Origin: DASUWK01 sp036378435
Lineage (GTDB): Bacteria > Chloroflexota > Dormibacteria > Dormibacterales > Dormibacteraceae
NCBI GenBank assembly: GCA_036378435.1
Contig: DASUWK010000031.1
Coordinates: 1 to 64,000, forward strand
Length of the DNA: 64,000 nucleotides
Reading direction: 5' to 3'
Part shown: one piece after another, positions 50,393-58,969 of the stretch
How positions within the stretch are numbered: position 1 is the stretch's first letter
How the letters are laid out: each line of letters starts with the position of its first letter
Program-made: the position numbers and the translations under genes
Notes under the pieces: model-generated
The model's database searches: none
Told to the model about the DNA's origin: nothing
The model's input: only the letters and a program-made list of their open reading frames with translations

Positions 50393-51166
50393 GTGGCCTG
50401 GTCCTCTGTCGTCGCCATCGGCGACGAGCTGCTGAACGGCTTCACGCTGGACACGAACTCTCACTGGCTGGCTGAGCGGCTGCGCCTGCTCGGCGCTCCC
50501 ATCAAGCGCCTCACCACCATTCGCGATCGGGACGAGGCGATAGTCGAGGCCGTCAACCGGGACCTGGCCGACGCCGACGTCACGGACGTGCTGGTGATGG
50601 GCGGCCTCGGACCGACTCCGGACGACCGCACCTTCGCCTCTCTGGCGCACGCGCTCGGGCGCGAGCTCGTGATCGAGGAGGAGGTGCTTTGGCGGATCGA
50701 GCGGCGGGTGCAGCGCCTCCACGAAGCCGGCCTGATCGAGTCGGCCGAGGTGACCGAGGGCAACCTGCGCATGGCTCGGGTGCCGGCCGGCCCCGTCTTC
50801 GTCTGCCGCAACCGGCGGGGCATGGCCCCCGGCCTCGTCTATGAGCTCGATGGGAAGCGGCTCTTCGTGCTGCCCGGCGTCCCCCTGGAGATGAAGGGCA
50901 TCTTCACGGAGGAGCTCGAACCCCGCTTCTTCGCCGGCCGCTCGGCCGCGACCGTTCGCGAGCTGCGCTTCACCTTCGCGGTCGAGGCGCGCTTCTACCC
51001 CGTCATGAAGGAGCTCGAGGATCTACACCCAGCCGTCTCGGTCGGCTCCTACCCGAACTTCGAGACGAAAGAGCTGGTGATCCGCTGCATAGGGGACGAC
51101 CCCGCCGAAGTCGACGAGGTCGTCTCGATGGTCAAAGCTCGCGCCGACGCGATGGGGATGGGCTAG
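50393..51166 (+). CDS. CinA/MoaB-like molybdopterin-binding-fold protein
   Basis: 257 residues. IGDELLNGFTLDTNSHWLAE (about 9-28), LVMGGLGPTPDDRTFASLAH (about 66) and LFVLPGVPLEMKGIFTEEL (about 140) match the N-terminal domain of CinA (competence/damage-inducible protein A). The C-terminal nicotinamide-nucleotide amidase domain of full CinA is absent. Stand-alone forms occur and are thought to handle nucleotide-derived metabolites such as ADP-ribose; the role here is open. Convergent with the secreted propeller gene, 6 bases apart. Confidence 0.85.
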   Translation: MAWSSVVAIGDELLNGFTLDTNSHWLAERLRLLGAPIKRLTTIRDRDEAIVEAVNRDLADADVTDVLVMGGLGPTPDDRTFASLAHALGRELVIEEEVLWRIERRVQRLHEAGLIESAEVTEGNLRMARVPAGPVFVCRNRRGMAPGLVYELDGKRLFVLPGVPLEMKGIFTEELEPRFFAGRSAATVRELRFTFAVEARFYPVMKELEDLHPAVSVGSYPNFETKELVIRCIGDDPAEVDEVVSMVKARADAMGMG

Positions 51167-51172
51167 GTCGGG

Positions 51173-52279
51173 CTAGGTCAGCTGCTTCAGCGTGTTGTCG
51201 GCGTCGTCGACGAACAGCACGCCGGCGTTGTCTGGTCTCACCGCGATCCCGAACAGCGCTCCTGCGCCCGGTGACGGCGGGCCGCCGCTCGAGTCCAGCA
51301 GGTGCTCGTCGATCTGAGTCCCGGCGGGGGTGGTCTCCACGAGGAAGCCGTCACCCCCGTTGACGGTGAGGATGTCGCCGTTCGGGGCGATCGTGAGCCC
51401 GAGCGGAACGTTCAAGTCCTGCCCGCTCGTGATCTCGTTGTCGCCCGTTGCCGACGTCGCCGTGAGGGCGTTCGGGATCTTCGCGATGGCGTTGTCGGCG
51501 CTGTCGGCGACATAGAGGGTGCCGTCACCGGCCAGGCCGACGCCGGTCGGCCCCACCACCAATGCGGCGGGGTCGGTCCGCTCGGGGTAGCCGGTCCCGA
51601 TCACGGTCTCCGAAGTCATCTGCGGCGCCTTCTCCGCCCGCATGGCGAGGCCGATGCGGACCACCGTCCCGCCGTCGACCGTGCTCGGGCTGTTGGCGAC
51701 GGTGCCGTTGAGGACGTTGGTCACGAAGAGATCGGCGGTCGCCCCCATGTCCGCGACCGTCATGTCCCAAGGGCCGTTGATGTCCCCGCCGGAGAACGTC
51801 TCGACCACCGCGCCGGAGCTGTCCAGCACCAGCAGGCACCCGGCCTGAGCTGTGCTGGATGAGCCGTCGCTCGTAGGCAGGCTGCCCACGATGACCCAAC
51901 CGCTGCGCAGCACGACCAGCGCGGTCGTCAGTCCGATGCCGCCCGGACAGCGGTTCTGACCAGCCCGCGCGGGGATGCGCGCGAACTGGCTCACGGCTCC
52001 GCCGGGGGCGACCTCCACGATCGTCGTGCCGGTGCCCTGCAGGTTGCCGCTGTCATTGAAGTTGCTGACCAGGGCGTCTCCCGCCACCAGCCGGCCGCGG
52101 CTGACCGGCACGTTGAAGAGGCCATAGGGGTTCACGTCGCCGTTCTTGGGGACCGTCGAAGCGATCGTGCTGATCGTGGTGAAGCCGCTGATGTAAGACG
52201 ACCCGGCGGCCGCGCCGGCCGGCCAGGCCCCGATCAAACCTGCGGCGATTCCGACGGCGCCAGCTTTCCAGCGATGCAT
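51173..52279 (-). CDS. Secreted beta-propeller (NHL-like) protein
   Basis: 368 residues with a signal peptide (basic start, then AGAVGIAAGLIGAWPAGAAA, cleavage near residue 26). The mature part has repeated strands of the NHL/SMP-30 type: GPWDMTVADMGATADLFVTN, GVGLAGDGTLYVADSADNAI, PLGLTIAPNGDILTVNGGDG and LFGIAVRPDNAGVLFVDDAD. No catalytic residues are recognised. Likely an exported binding or scaffold protein. It stands alone, convergent with the CinA-like gene and downstream of the SRPBCC terminator. Confidence 0.78.
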   Translation of the reverse strand: MHRWKAGAVGIAAGLIGAWPAGAAAGSSYISGFTTISTIASTVPKNGDVNPYGLFNVPVSRGRLVAGDALVSNFNDSGNLQGTGTTIVEVAPGGAVSQFARIPARAGQNRCPGGIGLTTALVVLRSGWVIVGSLPTSDGSSSTAQAGCLLVLDSSGAVVETFSGGDINGPWDMTVADMGATADLFVTNVLNGTVANSPSTVDGGTVVRIGLAMRAEKAPQMTSETVIGTGYPERTDPAALVVGPTGVGLAGDGTLYVADSADNAIAKIPNALTATSATGDNEITSGQDLNVPLGLTIAPNGDILTVNGGDGFLVETTPAGTQIDEHLLDSSGGPPSPGAGALFGIAVRPDNAGVLFVDDADNTLKQLT

Positions 52280-52361
52280 CGCATACCTCCGGCGCGGCCT
52301 CAGCCGCGGGACTCCTCCCCCTACAAAGGACGACGCCGCAGCGCCTCAGGAATTCCCCGAA

Positions 52362-52396
52362 GACAAAGAAAAGAGCGGCCGGCACGCGCCGGCCGC
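52362..52396 (-). terminator. Rho-independent terminator of the SRPBCC gene
   Basis: On the minus strand GCGGCCGGC-GCGT-GCCGGCCGC is followed by TCTTTTCTTT, a stem of 9 G/C-rich pairs with a good U-tract. It lies 18 bases after the SRPBCC stop. Confidence 0.88.
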
Positions 52397-52413
52397 CCTT
52401 GAGTCAATAAGTC

Positions 52414-52881
52414 CTAACGGCGAAGCTCGCCGCTCTTGACCTCGCCACGCCAGGCACCCGTCGCAGCGCCCTGTTCCTCGACGAACCTCTTGAAACGCTC
52501 GAGGTCGCCCTCGACGCGACCGTCGACAAAGCCAAGCTTGTCTCCGACCGTCTCGATCAGGCCTTGCGGGTCGTATTCGACCGTCACCGTGACCCGGCAG
52601 GTGGTGTCGCTCAGCGGCTCGAACTCAACTCGGCCGTCGTTCAGCGTCCCACCGGTGCCATGCCAGGCGATGACGCGATCCGGAACCTGCTCGACGATCT
52701 CGGCGTCCCACTCTCGCTCCTGGCCGCCGATGCTGACCCGCCAGTGGAGGCGCTTGTCGTCCAGCTGTTTGACGGACTCGACTCCCTCCATGAAGTTGGG
52801 GAAGCTTTCGAACTGCGTGTACTGGTTGTAGGCCGTCGTGATCGGGACGTTCAGTTCAACCGTCTTGCGCACAGTCGTCAT
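52414..52881 (-). CDS. SRPBCC (COQ10/polyketide-cyclase-like) protein
   Basis: 155 residues. N-terminal VRKTVELNVPITTAYNQYTQ, FPNFMEGVESVKQLDDKRLH and later DRVIAWHGTGG and VEYDPQG match SRPBCC ligand-binding proteins of the coenzyme Q-binding/cyclase group, which bind hydrophobic molecules. GGAGG lies 6 bases before the ATG, one of the few strong ribosome sites. It has its own terminator and so is probably monocistronic. Ligand unknown. Confidence 0.85.
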   Translation of the reverse strand: MTTVRKTVELNVPITTAYNQYTQFESFPNFMEGVESVKQLDDKRLHWRVSIGGQEREWDAEIVEQVPDRVIAWHGTGGTLNDGRVEFEPLSDTTCRVTVTVEYDPQGLIETVGDKLGFVDGRVEGDLERFKRFVEEQGAATGAWRGEVKSGELRR

Positions 52882-52942
52882 GAGGAACCTCCGATATGTT
52901 CATCCGTTCCCGCCGACTACTACGTACAAGATACCAGAGAAG

Positions 52943-52961
52943 CTGATATTTCCGCTATCAG
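52943..52961. promoter_or_regulatory. Inverted repeat upstream of the SRPBCC gene
   Basis: CTGATA and TATCAG (6 of 6) with a 7-base spacer lie between the enoyl-CoA hydratase stop and the SRPBCC start. No U-tract follows on the minus strand, so an operator is as likely as a terminator. Confidence 0.35.
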
Positions 52962-52965
52962 ATGG

Positions 52966-53769
52966 CTAGCTTCCTTTGAACTCCGGCGTCTGCTTTTGCA
53001 GGAAAGCCATCACCCCGATCACGGCGTCCTCCGAGAGGAGAGCTTTCGCGAAGTTGCCGGCCTCCACGCGGGCTCCTTGCTCGATCGGCAACTGGTAGCC
53101 GCGGCGCAGCGAGTCCTTGATCAACCCGATCGCGTAGGTCGCCGCGTTCTCGAACTTCGCGACCAGCTGGTCGACCGTCGCGTCGAGCTCTTCCGGTGCC
53201 ACTGCGCGGCTGACGAGACCGACGGCCTCGGCCTCCCTTGCCGACAGCCGGGTGCCCTCCAGGAGCAGCGGCAGGGCCTTCGACCAGCCGATCAGGCGGG
53301 GGAGGCGCTGGGTACCGCCGGCGCCCGGGATGATGCCGAGCGCGACCTCGGTCTGGCCGATGAGAGAGCGGCCGTCGTCAACCATGACGCGGTAGTCGCA
53401 GCAGAGGGACAGCTCACAGCCGCCGCCGAGCGCGTGTCCGTTGATGCGCGCGATCACCGGCTTGGGACACGCCTCGATGGCGAAGAAGGCGGCGTGCAGG
53501 TTCCTGGCCATCTCCCCGTAGCGCTCCGGGGCATCCGGCGTGCTCCGATCGATGCTGCCCCCGATCGACATCAGGTCGGCGCCGACGCTGAAGTACTTCT
53601 CGTACTCGCTCGCCAGGACCACTACGCGGACCTCCGGGTCCGCCGACACGTCTTTGAACGCGGCCTCGAGCTCCGTGAGGAGGTCCTGGCCGATCGAGTT
53701 GTTGCCGGAGCGGTGCATGACCACGGTCGCGCGCCGCCCTTCTTTGCGGACGTCGACGGTCTCGCCCAT
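52966..53769 (-). CDS. Enoyl-CoA hydratase/isomerase
   Basis: 267 residues, crotonase fold. Oxyanion-hole segments YFSVGADLMSIGG (about 59) and ARINGHALGGGCELSLCCDY (about 103), then GQTEVALGIIPGAGGTQRLP (about 134). The Glu in TEVALG corresponds to the first catalytic Glu of hydratases; the second position (in KALPLLLEG) is not Glu, so isomerase or another crotonase activity is possible. Last gene of the MaoC-SDR operon, 9 bases after the SDR gene. Confidence 0.88.
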   Translation of the reverse strand: MGETVDVRKEGRRATVVMHRSGNNSIGQDLLTELEAAFKDVSADPEVRVVVLASEYEKYFSVGADLMSIGGSIDRSTPDAPERYGEMARNLHAAFFAIEACPKPVIARINGHALGGGCELSLCCDYRVMVDDGRSLIGQTEVALGIIPGAGGTQRLPRLIGWSKALPLLLEGTRLSAREAEAVGLVSRAVAPEELDATVDQLVAKFENAATYAIGLIKDSLRRGYQLPIEQGARVEAGNFAKALLSEDAVIGVMAFLQKQTPEFKGS

Positions 53770-53778
53770 CGCCGCCTC

Positions 53779-54624
53779 CTAGGCCGTGAAGAGCGGGATG
53801 CCGCCGGCGACCTCGATCACGGCGCCGGTGATGTAGCCCGCCTCCTCGGTGCACAGGAACCCGATCGTGCTGGCGATGTCGCTCGGCTCGCCGAAGCGCT
53901 TGAACACCGTGCGCTGCTTGAACCGCTCGTACATCGGGTTGCTGTCAGCCACCGCCTGCGCGGCTTCGCTGAGCACGATGCCCGGCGCGATCGCGTTGCT
54001 TGTGATCCCGTGCCGCCCGCCCTCGAGCGCGGCGGTCTTCGCGAGGCCGACCAGGCCCGCCTTGCTGGCGGAGTAGCTGGCCTGTCCGAAGCCGCCGAGC
54101 GTGCCCGCGACGGACGACATGAAGATCAGGCGTCCCCACTTGTTCTCGACCAGGTACGGCCAGACCTCTTTGGTGCAGTTGAACGACCCGGTCAGGTTCA
54201 CCTTGATGTCGCGGTCCCAGAGCTCGTAGGACTGGTTGGGAAGCTGCGCCGCGTGGTCCAGCGTCGCCGCGTTGTTGATGAGGATGTCGATCTTCCCGAA
54301 CTCCTCTTTGACCTTCGCGAAAATCTCCCGGATCTGCTCGCGGTTCGTGACGTCCATCTTGATGGCCACCGATTTGCGGCCCATTTGACGGATCTCCTCC
54401 GCCGTGCTGTTCGAATGGACCCAGCCCTGGCTCGCCGCGATGCTGGCGAGCATGCTGCCCGAGGCTTCGGCGGTCTTCTGCAGCTCCGGGTCGTCTTCGA
54501 CCAGGATGTCGGTGATCACGACGTCGGCGCCCATACGGCCGAGCGTGAGCGCGTCCTCGCGCCCCAAGCCACGCGAGGCTCCGGTCACGACGGCGACCCT
54601 GCCCTCGAGATCGAACATTCCCAC
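53779..54624 (-). CDS. SDR-family (3-hydroxyacyl-CoA dehydrogenase/ketoreductase-like) enzyme
   Basis: 281 residues. Cofactor motif VVTGASRGLGRE (about 12), LINNAATLDH (NNA motif about 110) and the active site SSVAGTLGG with YSASKAGLVG (about 175-185). The N-terminal insertion after ITDILVEDDP resembles (3R)-hydroxyacyl-CoA dehydrogenase domains of multifunctional MFE-2-type enzymes, which suits the MaoC hydratases encoded next to it. It uses NAD(P). Part of the four-gene acyl-CoA operon. Confidence 0.88.
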   Translation of the reverse strand: MGMFDLEGRVAVVTGASRGLGREDALTLGRMGADVVITDILVEDDPELQKTAEASGSMLASIAASQGWVHSNSTAEEIRQMGRKSVAIKMDVTNREQIREIFAKVKEEFGKIDILINNAATLDHAAQLPNQSYELWDRDIKVNLTGSFNCTKEVWPYLVENKWGRLIFMSSVAGTLGGFGQASYSASKAGLVGLAKTAALEGGRHGITSNAIAPGIVLSEAAQAVADSNPMYERFKQRTVFKRFGEPSDIASTIGFLCTEEAGYITGAVIEVAGGIPLFTA

Positions 54625-54656
54625 TTACCCCCTGACTGTCTTTGTTGTGAGCGGGC

Positions 54657-55043
54657 TCAGTCGACGCGCACTTCGGCCACGCCCTTGGTGAGGACGCGAT
54701 CGCCGCGCTGGTTCTGGCCCCAGACCTCGAGTCGCGCGACTCCGTCGGTGACGTCGGTCACGCGGCCGCCGAAGGTCAGCGTGTCACCCGGCAGCGCCAT
54801 GCCCGCGAAGCGGACCGCCAGCCGGCGCAGCTTGCGGTGGTCACCCGCGAGCTCGGTCACCCAACTGGCGAGCAGCCCCATCTGCAGCATGCCATGGGCG
54901 ATCACGCCAGGCAGCCCGACCGACTTGGCGAACTCTTCGTCGAGGTGGATCGGATTGCGGTCACCCGAGGCCTCGGCATACGCCGTGATCTGCTCGCGCG
55001 TGATCTCGACCGAGTGCTGCCGCAGCTCCTCGCCCGTCTTCAT
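54657..55043 (-). CDS. MaoC-family dehydratase (R-specific hydratase type)
   Basis: 128 residues, hotdog fold. ASGDRNPIHLDEEFAKSVGL (hydratase-2 motif with Asp and His, about 27-46) and PGVIAHGMLQMGLLASWV are complete. It hydrates enoyl-CoA to (R)-3-hydroxyacyl-CoA. Its ATG overlaps the stop of the partner gene (ATGA); such pairs often form heterodimers in which this subunit carries the active site. Confidence 0.88.
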   Translation of the reverse strand: MKTGEELRQHSVEITREQITAYAEASGDRNPIHLDEEFAKSVGLPGVIAHGMLQMGLLASWVTELAGDHRKLRRLAVRFAGMALPGDTLTFGGRVTDVTDGVARLEVWGQNQRGDRVLTKGVAEVRVD

Positions 55044-55426
55044 CCGCGGATCACGTTCAGCATCCGCGAGGTGAGCACCGGCTTTCCGTCGGCGTCGGCG
55101 ACCTTGGTTTCGAGCGTGAGAAAGCGCAGCCCGCGCCGGTCCTCGTCAGACGCGACCGTGCCGGTGGCCGAGAGCGCCTCTCCGACCTCGGGATGACGCT
55201 CCCACGTGAACTCCTGCTCACCGTGCACGAGCATCGCCAGGTTCACCTTGGCCTCCTCGTCGAGCACCATCTGCACGCCGGTCTGGAACGCGCCGACGAA
55301 CGCATACGTCGGCGGCACGCCCGCCGCCGGGTCGGCGCCGACCGCCCGGGCGAACGCCGCGACGTGGTCCTTCTTCGTGTCGAAGGTGACGGCGTCGTAC
55401 TTCTTGCCGACGATTTCGCCAGACAA
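55040..55426 (-). CDS. MaoC-type N-terminal (FAS1-like) dehydratase subunit
   Basis: 128 residues with the TTG start used. VGKKYDAVTFDTKKDHVAAF, PPTYAFVGAFQTGVQMVLDE and LVHGEQEFTWERHPEVGEAL match the dehydratase N-terminal hotdog domain (MaoC_dehydrat_N). The catalytic Asp-His pair of hydratase 2 is absent, as expected for the non-catalytic partner. GATAAT lies 10 bases before the TTG. First gene of the operon with MaoC, SDR and enoyl-CoA hydratase. Confidence 0.82.
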   Translation of the reverse strand: MSGEIVGKKYDAVTFDTKKDHVAAFARAVGADPAAGVPPTYAFVGAFQTGVQMVLDEEAKVNLAMLVHGEQEFTWERHPEVGEALSATGTVASDEDRRGLRFLTLETKVADADGKPVLTSRMLNVIRG

Positions 55427-55475
55427 CCTGGATTCGATTATCCGGTACTGACGCGTACGGCTGCGGCGAGCGCCG

Positions 55476-57773
55476 CTAGCGCCGGCCTGAAAGCTTTGCC
55501 GCCGCCTCGCGCAGGAGCACGGGTCGCAGCGACTGCCAGGCAGCCAGGGCATCCTCGGCGCCGATCGCGGCCAGCTCCGGCGGGCCGTACGCCGCCTGCG
55601 TGAAGGCATTCGCCAGCGTGGCGGCGGCGTCGCGCGCGGCAGGCAGCGCACGCGCCAACCGGCGCCCGTACTCGAGTGGAGTCTCGGCCGGCAGCGTCGG
55701 GATGCCGGCGAGCCGGCTCAGCAGCTGCGTTCGGCGCCAGGCGCGACCCGCGGTCCGCGGTGTGAGGAACCGCACCAGCACCACGACCAGCACCATCAGG
55801 ATCAAGGCCAGTACCCCGAGCACCCACGGCACCGGGTTGAACGGCAGCCCGAAGGCGCCGCGGCTCGGGTTGCGACCCGCGGCACCGCCGATCTCCGGGT
55901 TGGGCTCGACCGGGGCGCGACGAGCCCCCACCGCAGCGGGGATCGCGCCGGTCGCGCAGGCAGCCGCCTCGACCTGGCAGGCCGCCGAGCCGCGCGGGAT
56001 CGGGAAGTAGGTTCCGTCCGGCGTGGGCTCGAACGGGACCCAGCCGAACTGCGGGAAGTACACCTCCACCCAGGTGTGGGCGTCCGACTCGCGAACGATG
56101 TAGTTCCCGGACTTGGTGTCCAGGACGCCGGGGCCGAACCCGTTGACCAGGCGCGCGGGGATCCCGAGCGACCGCAGCATGTCCCCCATCGCGCTGGCGA
56201 AGTACTCGCAGTAGCCCTGCTTCGACTGGAACAGGAAGAAGGCAAGCGGATCGGTTCCAGGAGGCGTCGCCGGAGGCTTCAGCGTGTACGTGTACTTGCG
56301 CAGGAACAGCTCGATCGCGGTCGCGGCGTCGTAGGCGTTGCTGGTGCCCTTGGTGACCTGCTGGGCCAGCGCCTGGATCTCCTGCTCGACGGCCGGGCTC
56401 CGATACAACGCGGGGCTCAACGGGGGGCTCGCCAGGCCCCAGTTGTTCGGGTCGCCGTACGGCAGCACCCAGGTCGGGTAATCGGCGCCGGCTTGGCGCA
56501 GCTGCGTCTCGTCGGCCACCGAATAGTCGCCGGTGACCTTGTAGCTGCCCTGCGTCGTCTGCTCGAGCGTGCTCAAGCGATCGACCGAATAGACCTGCGA
56601 GCTGCGAGCCATCTGGCTCAGCACCGCGGGCCGGTTGATCGACTGCAGCTCGCCTGGATAGAAGTAGACGTAGCGGTCGGCCGCCGGCGGGTGCAGCATC
56701 TGGATGGTCACCGTCACCGACTTCTGGTCGGTGTACGACTCGGCATAGGTCGGGCTCGTGTTCGGCGGCAGCACCACGGGTGCCTCGAGCTCCGGGATGT
56801 AGCGCCACTCGCCTTGCACCGTCGCCGCAACCGAGAGGCCGCGGAAGTAGAGCGGCGTCGAGTGCCCGCCCGGCGACTTGTACGTGAAGACGACCGTGCT
56901 CGACCGGCTCAGAGGGTGCCCGAGCTCGACCTGGTCGGAGAAGCCCGTCGAGAACGTCGCGCTGCTGTTCGTCGGGCCGGGCAGCGCGTGGTGCATGCCG
57001 ATCTGGATGTCGGACCACGCCTTGATGAGCCCCGTTTGGGCGTCGACTGTGCGGTCGACGGTCGAGAGTGGAGGCGCGAAGAAGGCGACCACCAGCAGGC
57101 CGATGCCGGCGACGAGCCCGCTCTCCCAGAAGTCCCAGCGAGACTCCGGCGTCAGCCGCAGGCCACGCCGCGCCGCCTGCTCCAACGAGCGGCGATAGCC
57201 GGCCCAGAGCAGCAGCGTGACCGTCAGCACCGAGAAGTAGAGAAGGTAGACGTCCTGCCCGGCGGGGAAGTTCAGGAGGTTGGTCGCAAAAATGGCCACG
57301 CCGGGAACGAGGGCAAGCAGCGGCTGCCGCCAGCGCAGGACGCACCAGGCGAGCCAGGCTCCGACCACCCACATCAGGAGGTTGATGAGGAAGAGCAGGA
57401 CGGCGCCGCCGTGGGCGATGTCGCCGGCGCCGAGCACCGAGGCTCCGCTCGTGATCGAGCTCCAGCCGACGCGCTCGCCGCTCACGAAGACGCCGAGGAG
57501 GGCGAGCAGCGCCAGGGCGGACAGCGGCCGCAGCCGCGGCACCAAGCTCAACACGCCGCCCGCCAGTGCGCCGAGCAGCGCAGCTGCGCTCAGCGCGTCG
57601 GACCCCGGGACCCACTGGGCCGTGGCCGTCGAAGCCCCGACGTCCAGCGCCAGGAGGCAGATGACGAACCAGGAGAGACCCCAGCCGCGGGGTGGCCCGG
57701 CAAACAGCCAGCGCCACGCCTGGCGCCAGGCTCGGACGGCCAGGGTGGGCGCGTTACGCCAATCGAAACGCAT
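55476..57773 (-). CDS. TgpA-like membrane transglutaminase with DUF4129 tail
   Basis: 765 residues. Six to seven N-terminal membrane helices (about 30-230), then a large external region with the transglutaminase core: KQGYCEYFASAMGDMLRSLG (catalytic Cys about 514), ESDAHTWVEVYFP (His about 555) and the Asp of the triad in FEPTPDG. One more membrane helix (about 650-672) and a cytoplasmic DUF4129-like C-terminus with PAETPLEYGRRLA complete it. Family members may cross-link or cleave peptides at the cell surface. Overlaps the DUF58 gene by 20 bases; third gene of the MoxR operon. Confidence 0.9.
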   Translation of the reverse strand: MRFDWRNAPTLAVRAWRQAWRWLFAGPPRGWGLSWFVICLLALDVGASTATAQWVPGSDALSAAALLGALAGGVLSLVPRLRPLSALALLALLGVFVSGERVGWSSITSGASVLGAGDIAHGGAVLLFLINLLMWVVGAWLAWCVLRWRQPLLALVPGVAIFATNLLNFPAGQDVYLLYFSVLTVTLLLWAGYRRSLEQAARRGLRLTPESRWDFWESGLVAGIGLLVVAFFAPPLSTVDRTVDAQTGLIKAWSDIQIGMHHALPGPTNSSATFSTGFSDQVELGHPLSRSSTVVFTYKSPGGHSTPLYFRGLSVAATVQGEWRYIPELEAPVVLPPNTSPTYAESYTDQKSVTVTIQMLHPPAADRYVYFYPGELQSINRPAVLSQMARSSQVYSVDRLSTLEQTTQGSYKVTGDYSVADETQLRQAGADYPTWVLPYGDPNNWGLASPPLSPALYRSPAVEQEIQALAQQVTKGTSNAYDAATAIELFLRKYTYTLKPPATPPGTDPLAFFLFQSKQGYCEYFASAMGDMLRSLGIPARLVNGFGPGVLDTKSGNYIVRESDAHTWVEVYFPQFGWVPFEPTPDGTYFPIPRGSAACQVEAAACATGAIPAAVGARRAPVEPNPEIGGAAGRNPSRGAFGLPFNPVPWVLGVLALILMVLVVVLVRFLTPRTAGRAWRRTQLLSRLAGIPTLPAETPLEYGRRLARALPAARDAAATLANAFTQAAYGPPELAAIGAEDALAAWQSLRPVLLREAAAKLSGRR

Positions 57774-58950
57774 TGGCCGCGTAGGTCCCTGTGAGACGTG
57801 TGAACTCGTCGCCCTGCCGCACGACGACGAGATCCATGTCGCTGCCGAAGTCGAAGGAGACGTGGGCTTCGGGCCCGCCGAAGCTGCTGGCGTCGATGTA
57901 GTAGACGAGGCTGGTCGATCCGCGCGCTCGCGCGAGCACCAGGGCGTCGACCCAGGCCGGGTCCGGGCTCGCGGTCACCACGACCAGGGCCCGGCGCGGC
58001 AGGCGCCGCACGCGGTCCCAGACGCGGGATCGACTGAGTGGCTCGACCCCGTTGGGCTCCGCGATGGCCAGGTACTCGAGGATGACGCGGTCCTGCCGCA
58101 CCGCGCGGTGCGGTTCGAGCACGGTGCCGACGGCGTCATTCACGATCAGGCCGGCCTGGCGGCCGCGCGCATGCACGTGCGCAGCCACCGAGGCCGCGAG
58201 GCTGATCGCGTATTCGTCGGTCGACTCGGGCGCGTTCCCCCAGCGCGACTTCGCGTGCAGGTCGAGGATGATCCACACGTCTGCGGTCAGAGGCTGCTCG
58301 AACGTCTTGCTCATCAGCGTCTGGTGATGCATCGACAGGCCCCAGTGGATGCGGTTGAACGCATCGCCCGGCGCGTATTCGCGGACTCCGCCCGACTCAG
58401 GCGGGTGGTCGGCCCATGACCCGCCCCGCGGCGCCTCGCCGGCCCGCTCAGAGGCCGGCGCCATCACCTCGGGCAGGCTCCAGATGCGCGGGTAGACCAG
58501 CACCTGGCGCTGCTCCTGCCACCGCATCTCGCGACTGAAGAGGCCGAAGGGTTCGGACAGGCGCAGGAGGGTGGGCCCAAACCGAGCCCAGCCCCGGCGG
58601 CTGAAATGTCCCCGGCTCACCCAGCGGACGGAGCCGCGGCCCAGGGAGATGACGCGGCCGGGCTGGTAGCCGTCGACGCTCCCGCCGTCCACGACCTCGA
58701 CCCACGGCGCCGGCAGCCAGCCCCTGCGCTTGACGACGAACGTCTCCTTGAACTCCTCGCCCACCGTCGGGTTGGAGAACTCGAGAGTCCGCTCGAGGCG
58801 CAGCCGCCGAGCCGCGATGCGCGGCCAGGCCCAGCTCATGGCGAGCAGCAGCGCGAGGATGTAGAAGAGCGTGAAGGCCGGCCTGATCGCGGTCAGCCAG
58901 GCGAAGAAGAGGAGCATCGCGAGAGCGCCTGCCGCGAAGCCCTTCACCAT
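57754..58950 (-). CDS. DUF58-family protein (MoxR-associated)
   Basis: 398 residues. Two N-terminal membrane helices (about 4-40), a beta domain, then the DUF58 signature REYAPGDAFNRIHWGLSMHH (about 188) and a von Willebrand A-like region ADVWIILDLHAKSRW. Typical second gene of MoxR-DUF58-transglutaminase operons, where the AAA protein is thought to remodel a partner via the vWA-like domain. Function is by association. Confidence 0.9.
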   Translation of the reverse strand: MVKGFAAGALAMLLFFAWLTAIRPAFTLFYILALLLAMSWAWPRIAARRLRLERTLEFSNPTVGEEFKETFVVKRRGWLPAPWVEVVDGGSVDGYQPGRVISLGRGSVRWVSRGHFSRRGWARFGPTLLRLSEPFGLFSREMRWQEQRQVLVYPRIWSLPEVMAPASERAGEAPRGGSWADHPPESGGVREYAPGDAFNRIHWGLSMHHQTLMSKTFEQPLTADVWIILDLHAKSRWGNAPESTDEYAISLAASVAAHVHARGRQAGLIVNDAVGTVLEPHRAVRQDRVILEYLAIAEPNGVEPLSRSRVWDRVRRLPRRALVVVTASPDPAWVDALVLARARGSTSLVYYIDASSFGGPEAHVSFDFGSDMDLVVVRQGDEFTRLTGTYAANAFRLA

Positions 58951-58969
58951 CGGCTAGCGGCGGGGCCCC

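Noticed and set aside
52564..55074. Long + strand frame across the enoyl-CoA operon
   Set aside because: It covers four genuine minus-strand genes and two intergenic gaps; no domains.
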